Of a DNA stretch of 15,201 nucleotides, positions 1-6,145 are shown one piece after another (the first letter of the stretch is position 1; every line of letters begins with the position of its first letter). This DNA comes from Allomuricauda sp. (GTDB taxonomy: Bacteria; Bacteroidota; Bacteroidia; Flavobacteriales; Flavobacteriaceae): contig JANQOD010000025.1 in the NCBI GenBank assembly GCA_028289745.1, forward strand, positions 1-15,201, written 5' to 3'. Below the pieces are notes generated by a model that saw only the letters and a list, made by a program, of their open reading frames with translations, ran no database searches and was not told where the DNA came from. Made by a program: the position numbers and the translations under genes.

Positions 1-1057
1 GAAGGCCGATTCTTCTGCTAAAAAAAGGCCGGATGGAGCGTTGTAGACCTCCCGCCCAAATACCTGAGTTCTCCAAAAAGAATTGACGTCTCTCTGGAAA
101 AAAGATGTTGAAACGTTCAAGATTGTTCACTGCAAGGTCAACATCGGCCTGTGCAAAATCGGTATTCAACGTTAAATCTAAAACAGTTTTTGGATTTAGG
201 GCCCATTTAACATCTACACCTACCTTGGGGTCGTTCAATTTATCGACCAATTGATTCCCTTCTTTGTTTTCGTCGTATTGGTAGAGTGCGTAGGGTTCGA
301 TCCTTATATTGGTCGAGGGGGGCGGAGCTTCGATACCCGTCAATTTTGCCGCATAGGTCATTCGGTACGGGGTGAACGATTGGGGTATGGCCGGAAATGT
401 GGAAACCTCGATGTCCCTTCTGGCATAGCGTACCAAAGTAAACCCGAGTTCAATGGTGTTTCCTGATTCGGGAAGGTTGTACCGTAAGCTTTTAAAGGGA
501 ATGGCCATTTCTATCGTATAGCCTTCCTCTGTTCGTTGGGTTCTGACACGCCACAACGTATTCCACCCCGTATCAAAATTGTTGCCATTGAAATTTTGAA
601 AGTCACGTTGGTTACCGTAGGGAGTGGTCTGGAAACCTTGTGCGTATTGCTTTAGGTTTTGGGGATCAAGGGCGATACCGAAAATATCGTTTTCGCCCCA
701 ACTGAAATCTCTTCGTAAATCTTGGATACGAATACCCTTTATACCTACAGAGTCTATGCAGAACGCCCCGATATACAAATTTTTATCGTCATATAGAAAA
801 CGAACCTCTGTCTTATATTTCACCTTTCCACCCTGTCTGGGTTCCGTTCTAAAAAAGTCATCTGTTATTGGGGATTTTCTCCAATCTTCTTCATCGAGCC
901 TTCCATCCAACTTTATTTGGTTCAAGGCCTTTTCGACACCGATCTCTTTAGCCTTGTCGGGTGGTGGAAAGTTGTCAGTTCCCGTTTCTTTTTGTGCGCC
1001 GATACCGAAACATATGAAAAAAAACACTGGGAACATGGAGTGGTATCGATACTTCAT
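1..1057 (-). CDS. DUF5916 / CBM9-like outer-membrane protein, N-terminal part
   Basis: Reverse translation from the ATG at 1055-1057 stays open to the left edge, giving 352 codons; the C-terminal part lies outside the window. The first about 21 residues (MKYRYHSMFPVFFFICFGIG, then AQ) form a Sec signal peptide. Residues about 40-240 resemble the CBM9-like beta-sandwich: LDGRLDEEDW, then VRFLYDDKNLYIGAFC, then IEMAIPFKSLRY. From about residue 275 the protein has features typical of DUF5916 proteins: VDVKWALNPKTVLDLTLNTD, then FAQADVD, then FFPERRQFFLENSGIW, then PFFSRRIG. Family members are usually 700-900 residues, with the C-terminal part predicted to form an outer-membrane beta-barrel. Their substrate is unknown; the CBM9-like part suggests glycan contact, but that is inference. 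A second in-frame ATG eight codons in is an alternative start. A terminator separates it from the lipoprotein gene to its right, so it is probably a separate transcription unit. Confidence 0.88.
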   Translation of the reverse strand, partial: MKYRYHSMFPVFFFICFGIGAQKETGTDNFPPPDKAKEIGVEKALNQIKLDGRLDEEDWRKSPITDDFFRTEPRQGGKVKYKTEVRFLYDDKNLYIGAFCIDSVGIKGIRIQDLRRDFSWGENDIFGIALDPQNLKQYAQGFQTTPYGNQRDFQNFNGNNFDTGWNTLWRVRTQRTEEGYTIEMAIPFKSLRYNLPESGNTIELGFTLVRYARRDIEVSTFPAIPQSFTPYRMTYAAKLTGIEAPPPSTNIRIEPYALYQYDENKEGNQLVDKLNDPKVGVDVKWALNPKTVLDLTLNTDFAQADVDLAVNNLERFNIFFPERRQFFLENSGIWAGGLQRSIRPFFSRRIGL

Positions 1058-1168
1058 GAATGCCGTTTTTTGATTTTACTTTTCGCCAATCCGTTTACCC
1101 GCAATTCCTGAAAAAGAATCCAATTGTGTAATTCGAAAAGAAAGTCGATCCGTATCAGAAGCTGGGTC

Positions 1169-1213
1169 AAAAAAAATCTCCCACGCTGATATGTAACACA
1201 GGGTGGGAGATTT
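1169..1213 (-). terminator. Rho-independent terminator after the lipoprotein gene
   Basis: Positions 1174-1184 pair with 1203-1213 (core ATCTCCCAC / GTGGGAGAT), leaving an 18-nt loop. Read on the minus strand the stem is followed by a run of T (the A run at 1169-1176 on the plus strand). It lies 18 bases past the stop of the lipoprotein gene, so it would close the metal-type locus before the DUF5916 gene. The 173-base gap 1058-1230 holds this and otherwise nothing I can identify. Confidence 0.85.
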
Positions 1214-1230
1214 GGCATATAGAAATGATT

Positions 1231-1851
1231 TTACTGGATATTCAATACAAATGACAGGTTGAAATCAGTTTCACCGTCTTCGGCACCGGTAGTCGACGTT
1301 TTAATGTCTGGTTGATGCTTTAGCCTTACTGTGAAATTTCCACCAGCAAGTGCATCTGAACCGGTTGTCCATGTAGTGGACAAGCCAAGTGGGTTTCCAT
1401 TGTCATCTTCATCACCATAGTTTATGGGATCGGAGGCCGTGTCTATATTTCCATCTCCGGAAGGATCGGCGAAAGCGTCCTCAGTGAAGCTAAAGAAAAA
1501 TTGGTGTTCATCATCCTCATCTTCTATTTCTTCCCCAATATCTTCTATATCATCCTCATCTAGGGCGTTTAAAATATCAAAGGTCAATGTATACTCGGTG
1601 TCAAGAGATAGTGTAATGGCGTCTAAAACTACCAACGATTGCGCACCAAGACCATCAGGGTCTTCAGCCGAGGCCCTTACCACATCACTCGCATCGGAAG
1701 TGTTGGTGAAAATTAGGGTTACATCGGTAATTACTTCTAATTCATCTTCTTCTTCTGGAGCTTCGTCATCATCACTACAACTAACTACAGCGATAGCCAT
1801 AAACAAAAGGGCTATCCAACGGAAATTTCTAAATTGTTCAATCATTTTCAT
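1231..1851 (-). CDS. Acidic lipoprotein with predicted surface-export signal, companion of the TonB receptor
   Basis: 206 residues from the chosen ATG at 1851. The frame extends to an ATG at 1887, but the shorter form gives a compact lipoprotein signal (MKMIEQF, a hydrophobic stretch, then AVVSC) with lipidated Cys25. Cys25 is followed by SDDDE, which resembles the lipoprotein export signal known in Bacteroidota to send lipoproteins to the outer face of the outer membrane. The mature protein is strongly acidic, with clusters such as EEEDELE and about residues 98-114 (DEDDIEDIGEEIEDEDD), followed by HQFFFSF and, near the C-terminus, GNPLGLSTTWTTG and RLKHQPDIKT. I recognise the layout from lipoproteins encoded beside flavobacterial TonB receptors but know no proven function. 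The gene follows the receptor by about 120 bases on the same strand and ends at a terminator, so it probably completes that operon. The acidic surface could bind cations; this is inference. Confidence 0.85.
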   Translation of the reverse strand: MKMIEQFRNFRWIALLFMAIAVVSCSDDDEAPEEEDELEVITDVTLIFTNTSDASDVVRASAEDPDGLGAQSLVVLDAITLSLDTEYTLTFDILNALDEDDIEDIGEEIEDEDDEHQFFFSFTEDAFADPSGDGNIDTASDPINYGDEDDNGNPLGLSTTWTTGSDALAGGNFTVRLKHQPDIKTSTTGAEDGETDFNLSFVLNIQ

Positions 1852-1971
1852 TGTTCTTTTTTTAACTGGTTTAAATGTTTCAATCATTTTTAATTATTAT
1901 AAAGTTACTGCTGAATTTTTACAACTCACGGGGCTCTATTGGCCCTTGTCCTTTTTTTAGGAACATTTCGA

Positions 1972-4380
1972 TTATTCATTATTATTTCTGGATTTAAAGT
2001 TATAATTCAATGTAAAAATTAGGTTTCTGCCGAGGTCATCGGCAAAATAGCGCATTTCGTTCAGGTAGTCCCGATAACCGGTATTCAAAAGGTTTTGGGC
2101 CGTAATATTGCCATGAAGGTTTTTCCAACTAAAACTCCACGATAAATCAAGTAGAAAGTACCCATCTGGGGCATCCGCAAAGTCAAAGATCTCAGAGTCG
2201 GTGGTAAGTGTTACCGATCCATCTACCAAACTTTCCGGAGTGACCGTTCTAGGTGCCTGAAATTGCCGAAACGTATAGCTGGGGCGTATGCTCCATCTTG
2301 AGGAATCAAACCACCATACTTTTCCTTGGTTCAATTGCAGTTCAAAGTTAGTGGAAATAGGGGGCTGATTGATCAACGGATCATTATCGCCAATATTCCC
2401 TGACCACAAAAAGCTCAAACCAAAAGTACCTGATAGTGAATTGGTCCATTCTTTTTCCCAATTGTAGTCGGCCCCAAAGAATAGGGCATCGACTTGATCA
2501 AAGATAAAAGCGGGCATGGGACCCCTTATGGTTCCGAAAACCCCAATTGGGCGGTCATATATATAATTCTCAATATAATGGCTGTAAACCGTTAGGTGGT
2601 GCGTGTTACCATTTTTTCGGGTCATAAACTCATTGATGAACTTGTAACCACGCTCTGGGTCTACGTCGCTCTCATCTAATGGTATTACTTCAGATGTGCT
2701 CAGTTGACCATCATTATCTTGAAATCGCAATAGACCAAAAGTCGTTTTAAAACCATGCTGTCCGAAACTGAACAGTTCTTCCATGTTGGGGGTACGCCAA
2801 GCCGTACCCAAATTGGTTCTAAAAGTACTGTTTTCAGATAGTTGACGCACATAACCCAATGTACCCGTAAAATTGGTGAAACTATAGTTGTCCCTAAAAA
2901 TATCTTGATTGGTTTCCCGCCCCCGAACATCATTGGTCTCAAAGTCGAAGCGGATTCCTGCTTCCATAGTGTTTTTTCCAAAATCTAAACTTTCAACAAC
3001 AAAAGCACTGAACCGGTCAGTATTGTAATTGGGAATAAAAGGGGTGGTCTGGGTGCCAGGGTTATTGTCGTTATTTTGACTAAAGTATTGAAGGCCAAGC
3101 AAGCCGTCCAACCCATGCCATTTGGGATGTTTCCACTCCAATTGATAATCGTAGGTCAGTAAGTCAAGATCAATGATGGGTATATCGGCATTTCTCCGCA
3201 CATCAAATTCATCCCTTTTGTTCAATTGTATACCCCCAATAAAAGTAAGTCTTGCGTTTTCGGCATACCACCAATTGACTTCTGCCTTGGCCAAATGATG
3301 TTGTGTTGTCTGGTTAGGTTGGTTGATATCGTAGGAAAAAGGATTTATAAATACGGGTTCATCTGAGTTAATGGCTCGAATAAATGAATCGGGGCTATTG
3401 GCGATCGAAGACCGTAGTAGCGCCAGGTTTTGGTCGATGAAGCTATAATTGATTTTAAAATCCCATTGATTAAGATGGCGAAGTACACCAAAGCTAAGCG
3501 CTTTTTCTTCTTTTCCAGAATTGGTCAAATAATAATCGGGGGCTTTGCGATCACCACTTCTAGCATAACTTCCATTGGCAAAATAGCTCCAATTTTCTGT
3601 TCCCTGCCCAACTTCCAAATTGGCATTATACCCTCGACCGTTGGTTTGATAACCCGTTCCGAGCGCTGCGTAAAAAGGATTGTTCAACAGTAGGGGACTG
3701 GGCTCTACAATGATGGCACCACCCAAGGCTTCGGGGCCATATCGTACGCCCGCGGCACCTTTAACTACGGTGATGTTGTTTGCGGAGGCAACATCGATTT
3801 CCGGTGCATGATCCGTTCCCCAATTTTGAAAGCCGTGCTTTAATCCATTGTTCAAAATGAGGATTCTATTGCCATATAAGCCGTGGATAATTGGCAATTG
3901 CACATTGGCGCCAGTAGATGAAAATGTCACCCCTTCCAGCCCTGAAAGGGCAGAGGCCAATGACTGCGTTGGATTGCTGGCAATTTCTGCTTTTCCGATG
4001 GTCACCTGAGAAATTGTTTCTGTGCCTTTTTCTTTGGTTCGCTGCGCTTCAATGGTCACTTCTTTCAAGCTGGTGACCTCTTGGGTCAAATAAAAGTGAA
4101 TCTCTGAATCGTGTTCATGGTCTCTCGTCGAATCGGCATAACCTATACATGAAATAATGAGCGTATTTTTTTTTGAGCATAGACCATCGATTTTAAAATT
4201 GCCATTTTCATCGGTGGTGGTTTGTTTTTCTGTGCCGCTAACTTTGACAACGGCATCGGGTATGGGTTCTTCAGTATCGGCATTCAGTACGTTTCCACTT
4301 ACCGAGTAGTTGCAGGGTTGGTTTTGTGCAAATCCGAAAAAATGATAGCAAACAAGCATCATAAAAATTATAGCTCTCAT
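1972..4380 (-). CDS. TonB-dependent outer-membrane receptor with N-terminal carboxypeptidase-regulatory-like domain, probably for metal uptake
   Basis: 802 residues from the ATG at 4380. The frame opens farther upstream (4479), but MRAIIFMMLVCYHFFGFAQ is a clear signal peptide while the extra 33 residues are not. Residues about 24-100 are a carboxypeptidase-regulatory-like beta-sandwich (YSVSGNVLNADTEEPIPDA, then TTTDENGNF). The plug follows at about 120-227 (SLASALSGLEGV, IIHGLYGNRILI, then VVKGAAGVRYGPEALGGAI). The rest reads as a 22-strand barrel with alternating aromatic patterns, ending LIFTLNYNFKS. The plug segment LKHGFQNWGTDHAPEID (180-196) contains two His and acidic residues in the region where zinc and copper receptors of the ZnuD/OprC type are often His-rich. 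DHEHDSE at 87-93 is a second His cluster. It moves substrate across the outer membrane using TonB energy. Its neighbours, a His/Cys-rich exported peptide and an acidic lipoprotein, favour a metal; siderophore or other cargo cannot be excluded. Confidence 0.92.
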   Translation of the reverse strand: MRAIIFMMLVCYHFFGFAQNQPCNYSVSGNVLNADTEEPIPDAVVKVSGTEKQTTTDENGNFKIDGLCSKKNTLIISCIGYADSTRDHEHDSEIHFYLTQEVTSLKEVTIEAQRTKEKGTETISQVTIGKAEIASNPTQSLASALSGLEGVTFSSTGANVQLPIIHGLYGNRILILNNGLKHGFQNWGTDHAPEIDVASANNITVVKGAAGVRYGPEALGGAIIVEPSPLLLNNPFYAALGTGYQTNGRGYNANLEVGQGTENWSYFANGSYARSGDRKAPDYYLTNSGKEEKALSFGVLRHLNQWDFKINYSFIDQNLALLRSSIANSPDSFIRAINSDEPVFINPFSYDINQPNQTTQHHLAKAEVNWWYAENARLTFIGGIQLNKRDEFDVRRNADIPIIDLDLLTYDYQLEWKHPKWHGLDGLLGLQYFSQNNDNNPGTQTTPFIPNYNTDRFSAFVVESLDFGKNTMEAGIRFDFETNDVRGRETNQDIFRDNYSFTNFTGTLGYVRQLSENSTFRTNLGTAWRTPNMEELFSFGQHGFKTTFGLLRFQDNDGQLSTSEVIPLDESDVDPERGYKFINEFMTRKNGNTHHLTVYSHYIENYIYDRPIGVFGTIRGPMPAFIFDQVDALFFGADYNWEKEWTNSLSGTFGLSFLWSGNIGDNDPLINQPPISTNFELQLNQGKVWWFDSSRWSIRPSYTFRQFQAPRTVTPESLVDGSVTLTTDSEIFDFADAPDGYFLLDLSWSFSWKNLHGNITAQNLLNTGYRDYLNEMRYFADDLGRNLIFTLNYNFKSRNNNE

Positions 4381-4448
4381 AAAATGAATACAATATGCCC
4401 AATGGCAATATTTGAATGGGGTGTGGTTTAGGGTTTGGCAGTGTGGAT

Positions 4449-4757
4449 TTAGAGCAAGGAGGGAGGTGGTCTTGAGCATAGACCAAATTCATATGGAAGG
4501 TCGGTAATTGCTTCAAAATGCTTGTTGATAAACGTGGTTTGAATAGTTGGGGCCACATTTGGTATAAAATCAATCTGGGGAGAAAAATTCAGCTCGGTAA
4601 CCTGATTTTGTAGAGCTATGTCACAAAGATGGCATTCTTCATGGTCTTCATGATGTTCATTTTCTTCGCAATGCTCATAAATATGGAAGGCCGATACTTT
4701 GAAGAGCATCAAGAGAACCAAGCCCAGAGCAAAGAATATTTTTCCAAAACTATTCAT
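4449..4757 (-). CDS. Small exported His/Cys-rich protein, putative metal binder
   Basis: 102 residues. An N-terminal hydrophobic segment (about 5-22) makes a signal peptide or membrane anchor. It is followed by a dense cluster of metal ligands: His25, His29, Cys30, His35, His36, His39, Cys42, His43 and Cys45 within 21 residues, interleaved with Glu and Asp. The rest is unremarkable and ends SRPPPSLL. The layout (signal, HxxxHC...CHLC, terminal R-x-P-P) recalls small DUF2946-like proteins encoded near copper-type TonB receptors, but I cannot confirm membership. The gene is the first of three on the minus strand: 68 bases separate it from the receptor and a candidate promoter lies directly upstream. 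It probably binds or senses Zn or Cu in the periplasm and passes it on or buffers it; that role is inferred from composition and position. Confidence 0.85.
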   Translation of the reverse strand: MNSFGKIFFALGLVLLMLFKVSAFHIYEHCEENEHHEDHEECHLCDIALQNQVTELNFSPQIDFIPNVAPTIQTTFINKHFEAITDLPYEFGLCSRPPPSLL

Positions 4758-4765
4758 AAGCCAAG

Positions 4766-4804
4766 CAAAGCTAAGTTCTTACGGGTCACAACCACTGTTA
4801 ACAG
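4766..4804 (-). promoter_or_regulatory. Candidate promoter and 10-bp palindrome upstream of the His/Cys-rich gene
   Basis: On the minus strand TAGCTTTG (4773 to 4766) matches the Bacteroidota -7 element TAnnTTTG exactly. A TTG lies 15 bases upstream, slightly closer than the usual 17-23. The start codon is only 8 bases after the box, so the mRNA leader would be almost absent. A perfect palindrome CTGTTAACAG at 4795-4804 sits just upstream of the TTG and could be a regulator site. No expression evidence. Confidence 0.4.
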
Positions 4805-4813
4805 AATCATAAT

Positions 4814-5329
4814 TTATTTTATCAAAAAACCAAGCCCCATACGTTTCAACATCTTCTTTTCAAAATTCCAGAAGAATCTAAACTGGCCAAAGAGCCATCC
4901 AAAAATAATGAGTAATATCTGATAAATGGGCAGAATTATGAATATTCGAACAGGCCAGTAAATCCATCCGTTTGTAGATTCCCGTTCCAATCCGATGTAA
5001 TGGGTGAGAGGCTCGGCAAGTTTAGCCGAGACACTGCCCGTGATGGCAAAGACTATGAAAATGGCGATCATCTCCCATTTTTCTTCGACTATCCATTTGT
5101 TTTCAAGTTTTTTAAAGCACCACACAAAAAACCATACTAAGAAAAAATAGAAACCAATACTGATCAAGAGCGTAAATGGCCATTCGTACCAAGTATTGTT
5201 CAATGAAAACAGGTGCAACAACTTTCTTGAGATGGTATAGGCAGTCAAGAAGACCAGTAGTGCGCCCAAAATGGGAAAGATAAGCTGCCATGTCTGGGAG
5301 ATTTCCCAGCGCCTCCTAATTTTTTTCAT
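4814..5329 (-). CDS. DUF6787-like integral membrane protein
   Basis: 171 residues with four predicted membrane helices at about 15-37, 51-73, 86-104 and 126-148, and basic ends (MKKIRRRW at the start, EKKMLKRM near the end). The C-terminal half (83-165) carries the pattern I associate with DUF6787, a short Bacteroidota membrane family: IAIFIVFAITGSVSAKLAEP, then YWPVRIFIILPIYQ, then GWLFGQF and FFWNFEKKML. Family members I recall are nearer 100 residues with one such unit. Here the N-terminal half (7-79) looks like a diverged second copy: RRWEI at 6-10, EWPF at 49-52 and FKKLENKW at 72-79 mirror EKWEM, YWPV and FEKKML. Function is unknown; no catalytic motif is visible. It is followed by the metal-type locus on the same strand, 56 bases away, but that locus seems to have its own promoter. 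Confidence 0.85.
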   Translation of the reverse strand: MKKIRRRWEISQTWQLIFPILGALLVFLTAYTISRKLLHLFSLNNTWYEWPFTLLISIGFYFFLVWFFVWCFKKLENKWIVEEKWEMIAIFIVFAITGSVSAKLAEPLTHYIGLERESTNGWIYWPVRIFIILPIYQILLIIFGWLFGQFRFFWNFEKKMLKRMGLGFLIK

Positions 5330-5333
5330 GGTT

Positions 5334-5341
5334 CAAAAGTA
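5334..5341 (-). promoter_or_regulatory. Possible -7 box directly before the DUF6787-like gene
   Basis: TACTTTTG on the minus strand matches TAnnTTTG and ends four bases before the ATG at 5329. No convincing TTG lies at the -33 distance. If real, the transcript would be leaderless or nearly so; it may be chance. Confidence 0.25.
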
Positions 5342-5375
5342 GAGATTAACCAGGGTTGATTTTATTTTAGGGTAT

Positions 5376-5408
5376 AAAAAAGGCCGTCTGGGAATCCCAA
5401 ACGGCTTT
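5376..5408 (-). terminator. Rho-independent terminator after the DUF937 gene
   Basis: GCCGT (5383-5387) pairs with ACGGC (5401-5405) and, past a C/A mismatch, TGGG (5389-5392) pairs with CCCA (5396-5399) around the loop AAT. On the minus strand the stem is followed by TTTTTT (A run 5376-5381). It lies about 20 bases past the DUF937 stop and before the DUF6787-like gene, so it separates those units. Confidence 0.85.
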
Positions 5409-5429
5409 AATATTGGTATTTCAAATAAC

Positions 5430-6071
5430 TTATTTACCAAAAAGACCTCCAAGCAAACCGCCAAGGCCGCTTTGTTTTTGCTTTCCCCCACTTAAGACCA
5501 TTCCGGCCAAATCGTCTAAAACACTGCCATCACCATCTGAATCCAAAAACGTTTCTATCAATGATTGTTGCTTGTTCGCACTACTGCCTCCGCCCAAAAG
5601 TCCACCAAGCAATCCGTTGAGTGCCTGTGGGTTGTTAATGTTCTCTTGTCGGGTCTGTTTTCCGAGAAACCCTAAAAGAATTGGTGCGGCTATCTTCAAA
5701 ATTTGGGCCACTGATCCCGAATCAATACCGGTTCTGCTGCTCAAGGCATTTTCGACCTGTGGTTGCTTAGCCCCCAAAATGTGCCCCAATATACCTGCAC
5801 CATCATCAACGACCTCTTTATCAACACCTCCGCCGAAGAGACCGCCCAAGTTGTCCAAGATACTGCCATCATGTTTGTTGTTCAATGCATTGTATAACCC
5901 TTGGGCACCACTTTGGGTCGATGTATTGCGTTTCATTGCCCCCATGAGAACGGGTAGGGCCATGCTCAATACTTGTGCTGTTTTGTTTTCTGATTGGCCC
6001 GTTTGCCGTGCCGTGCCGCTGATAAGCTGTCTGCCCATCGGGCTGTTGATCAAGTCTAGTAATCCTGACAT
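5430..6071 (-). CDS. DUF937 domain protein, Gly/Leu-rich
   Basis: 213 residues from the ATG at 6071. The frame opens at 6122, but MSGLLDLINSPMGRQLISG is the usual DUF937 beginning. The pattern is an amphipathic helix pair repeated twice: VLSMALPVLMGAMKRNTS (34-51) and ILKIAAPILLGFLGKQTR (124-141), each followed by Asn/Ala-rich helices and Gly-rich GLLGGLLGGG-type linkers. LDSDGDGSVLDDL at 177-189 is a DxDxDGS loop like Ca-binding loops; a weaker echo, HDGSILDNL, is at 67-75. The tail (201-213) is SGLGGLLGGLFGK. There is no signal peptide, so it is likely cytoplasmic. The biochemical role of DUF937/YidB-like proteins is not established. It lies 74 bases downstream of serA and ends at a terminator, so it may be the last gene of the serine operon or have its own promoter. 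Confidence 0.9.
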   Translation of the reverse strand: MSGLLDLINSPMGRQLISGTARQTGQSENKTAQVLSMALPVLMGAMKRNTSTQSGAQGLYNALNNKHDGSILDNLGGLFGGGVDKEVVDDGAGILGHILGAKQPQVENALSSRTGIDSGSVAQILKIAAPILLGFLGKQTRQENINNPQALNGLLGGLLGGGSSANKQQSLIETFLDSDGDGSVLDDLAGMVLSGGKQKQSGLGGLLGGLFGK

Positions 6072-6099
6072 TTTCGTAGTGTTTAGAATGAGGCGACAA

Positions 6100-6129
6100 T
6101 GTACAAAAAGTACACATGCCAAATGGCAT
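6100..6129. repeat. Two adjacent short palindromes in the serA-DUF937 gap
   Basis: TGTAC-N5-GTACA spans 6100-6114, and ATGCC-N4-GGCAT (extending to ATGCCA/TGGCAT) spans 6116-6129. Both are perfect and separated by one base, within the 74-base gap between serA and the DUF937 gene. They could be a regulator site for the DUF937 gene or a weak processing/termination hairpin; no strong T-tract follows on either strand. Confidence 0.45.
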
Positions 6130-6145
6130 ATAATCTAAAAAAGAA

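Noticed and set aside
1931..1957. GGGC/GCCC stem with T run as a terminator between the receptor and lipoprotein genes
   Set aside because: The T run is on the wrong side for minus-strand transcripts, and no plus-strand gene precedes it; the stem is only four pairs.
1424..1960. Plus-strand frame of 178 codons, Ser-rich
   Set aside because: Antisense shadow of the acidic lipoprotein: Asp/Glu codons read backwards give Ser/Ile runs.
4381..4479. Longer TonB receptor start at 4479
   Set aside because: Would place a good signal peptide 33 residues inside the protein and overlap the upstream gene.
5413..6138. Plus-strand frame of 241 codons, Pro-rich
   Set aside because: Antisense to the DUF937 gene; its Gly codons appear as Pro in reverse, and the DUF937 reading has clear family pattern.
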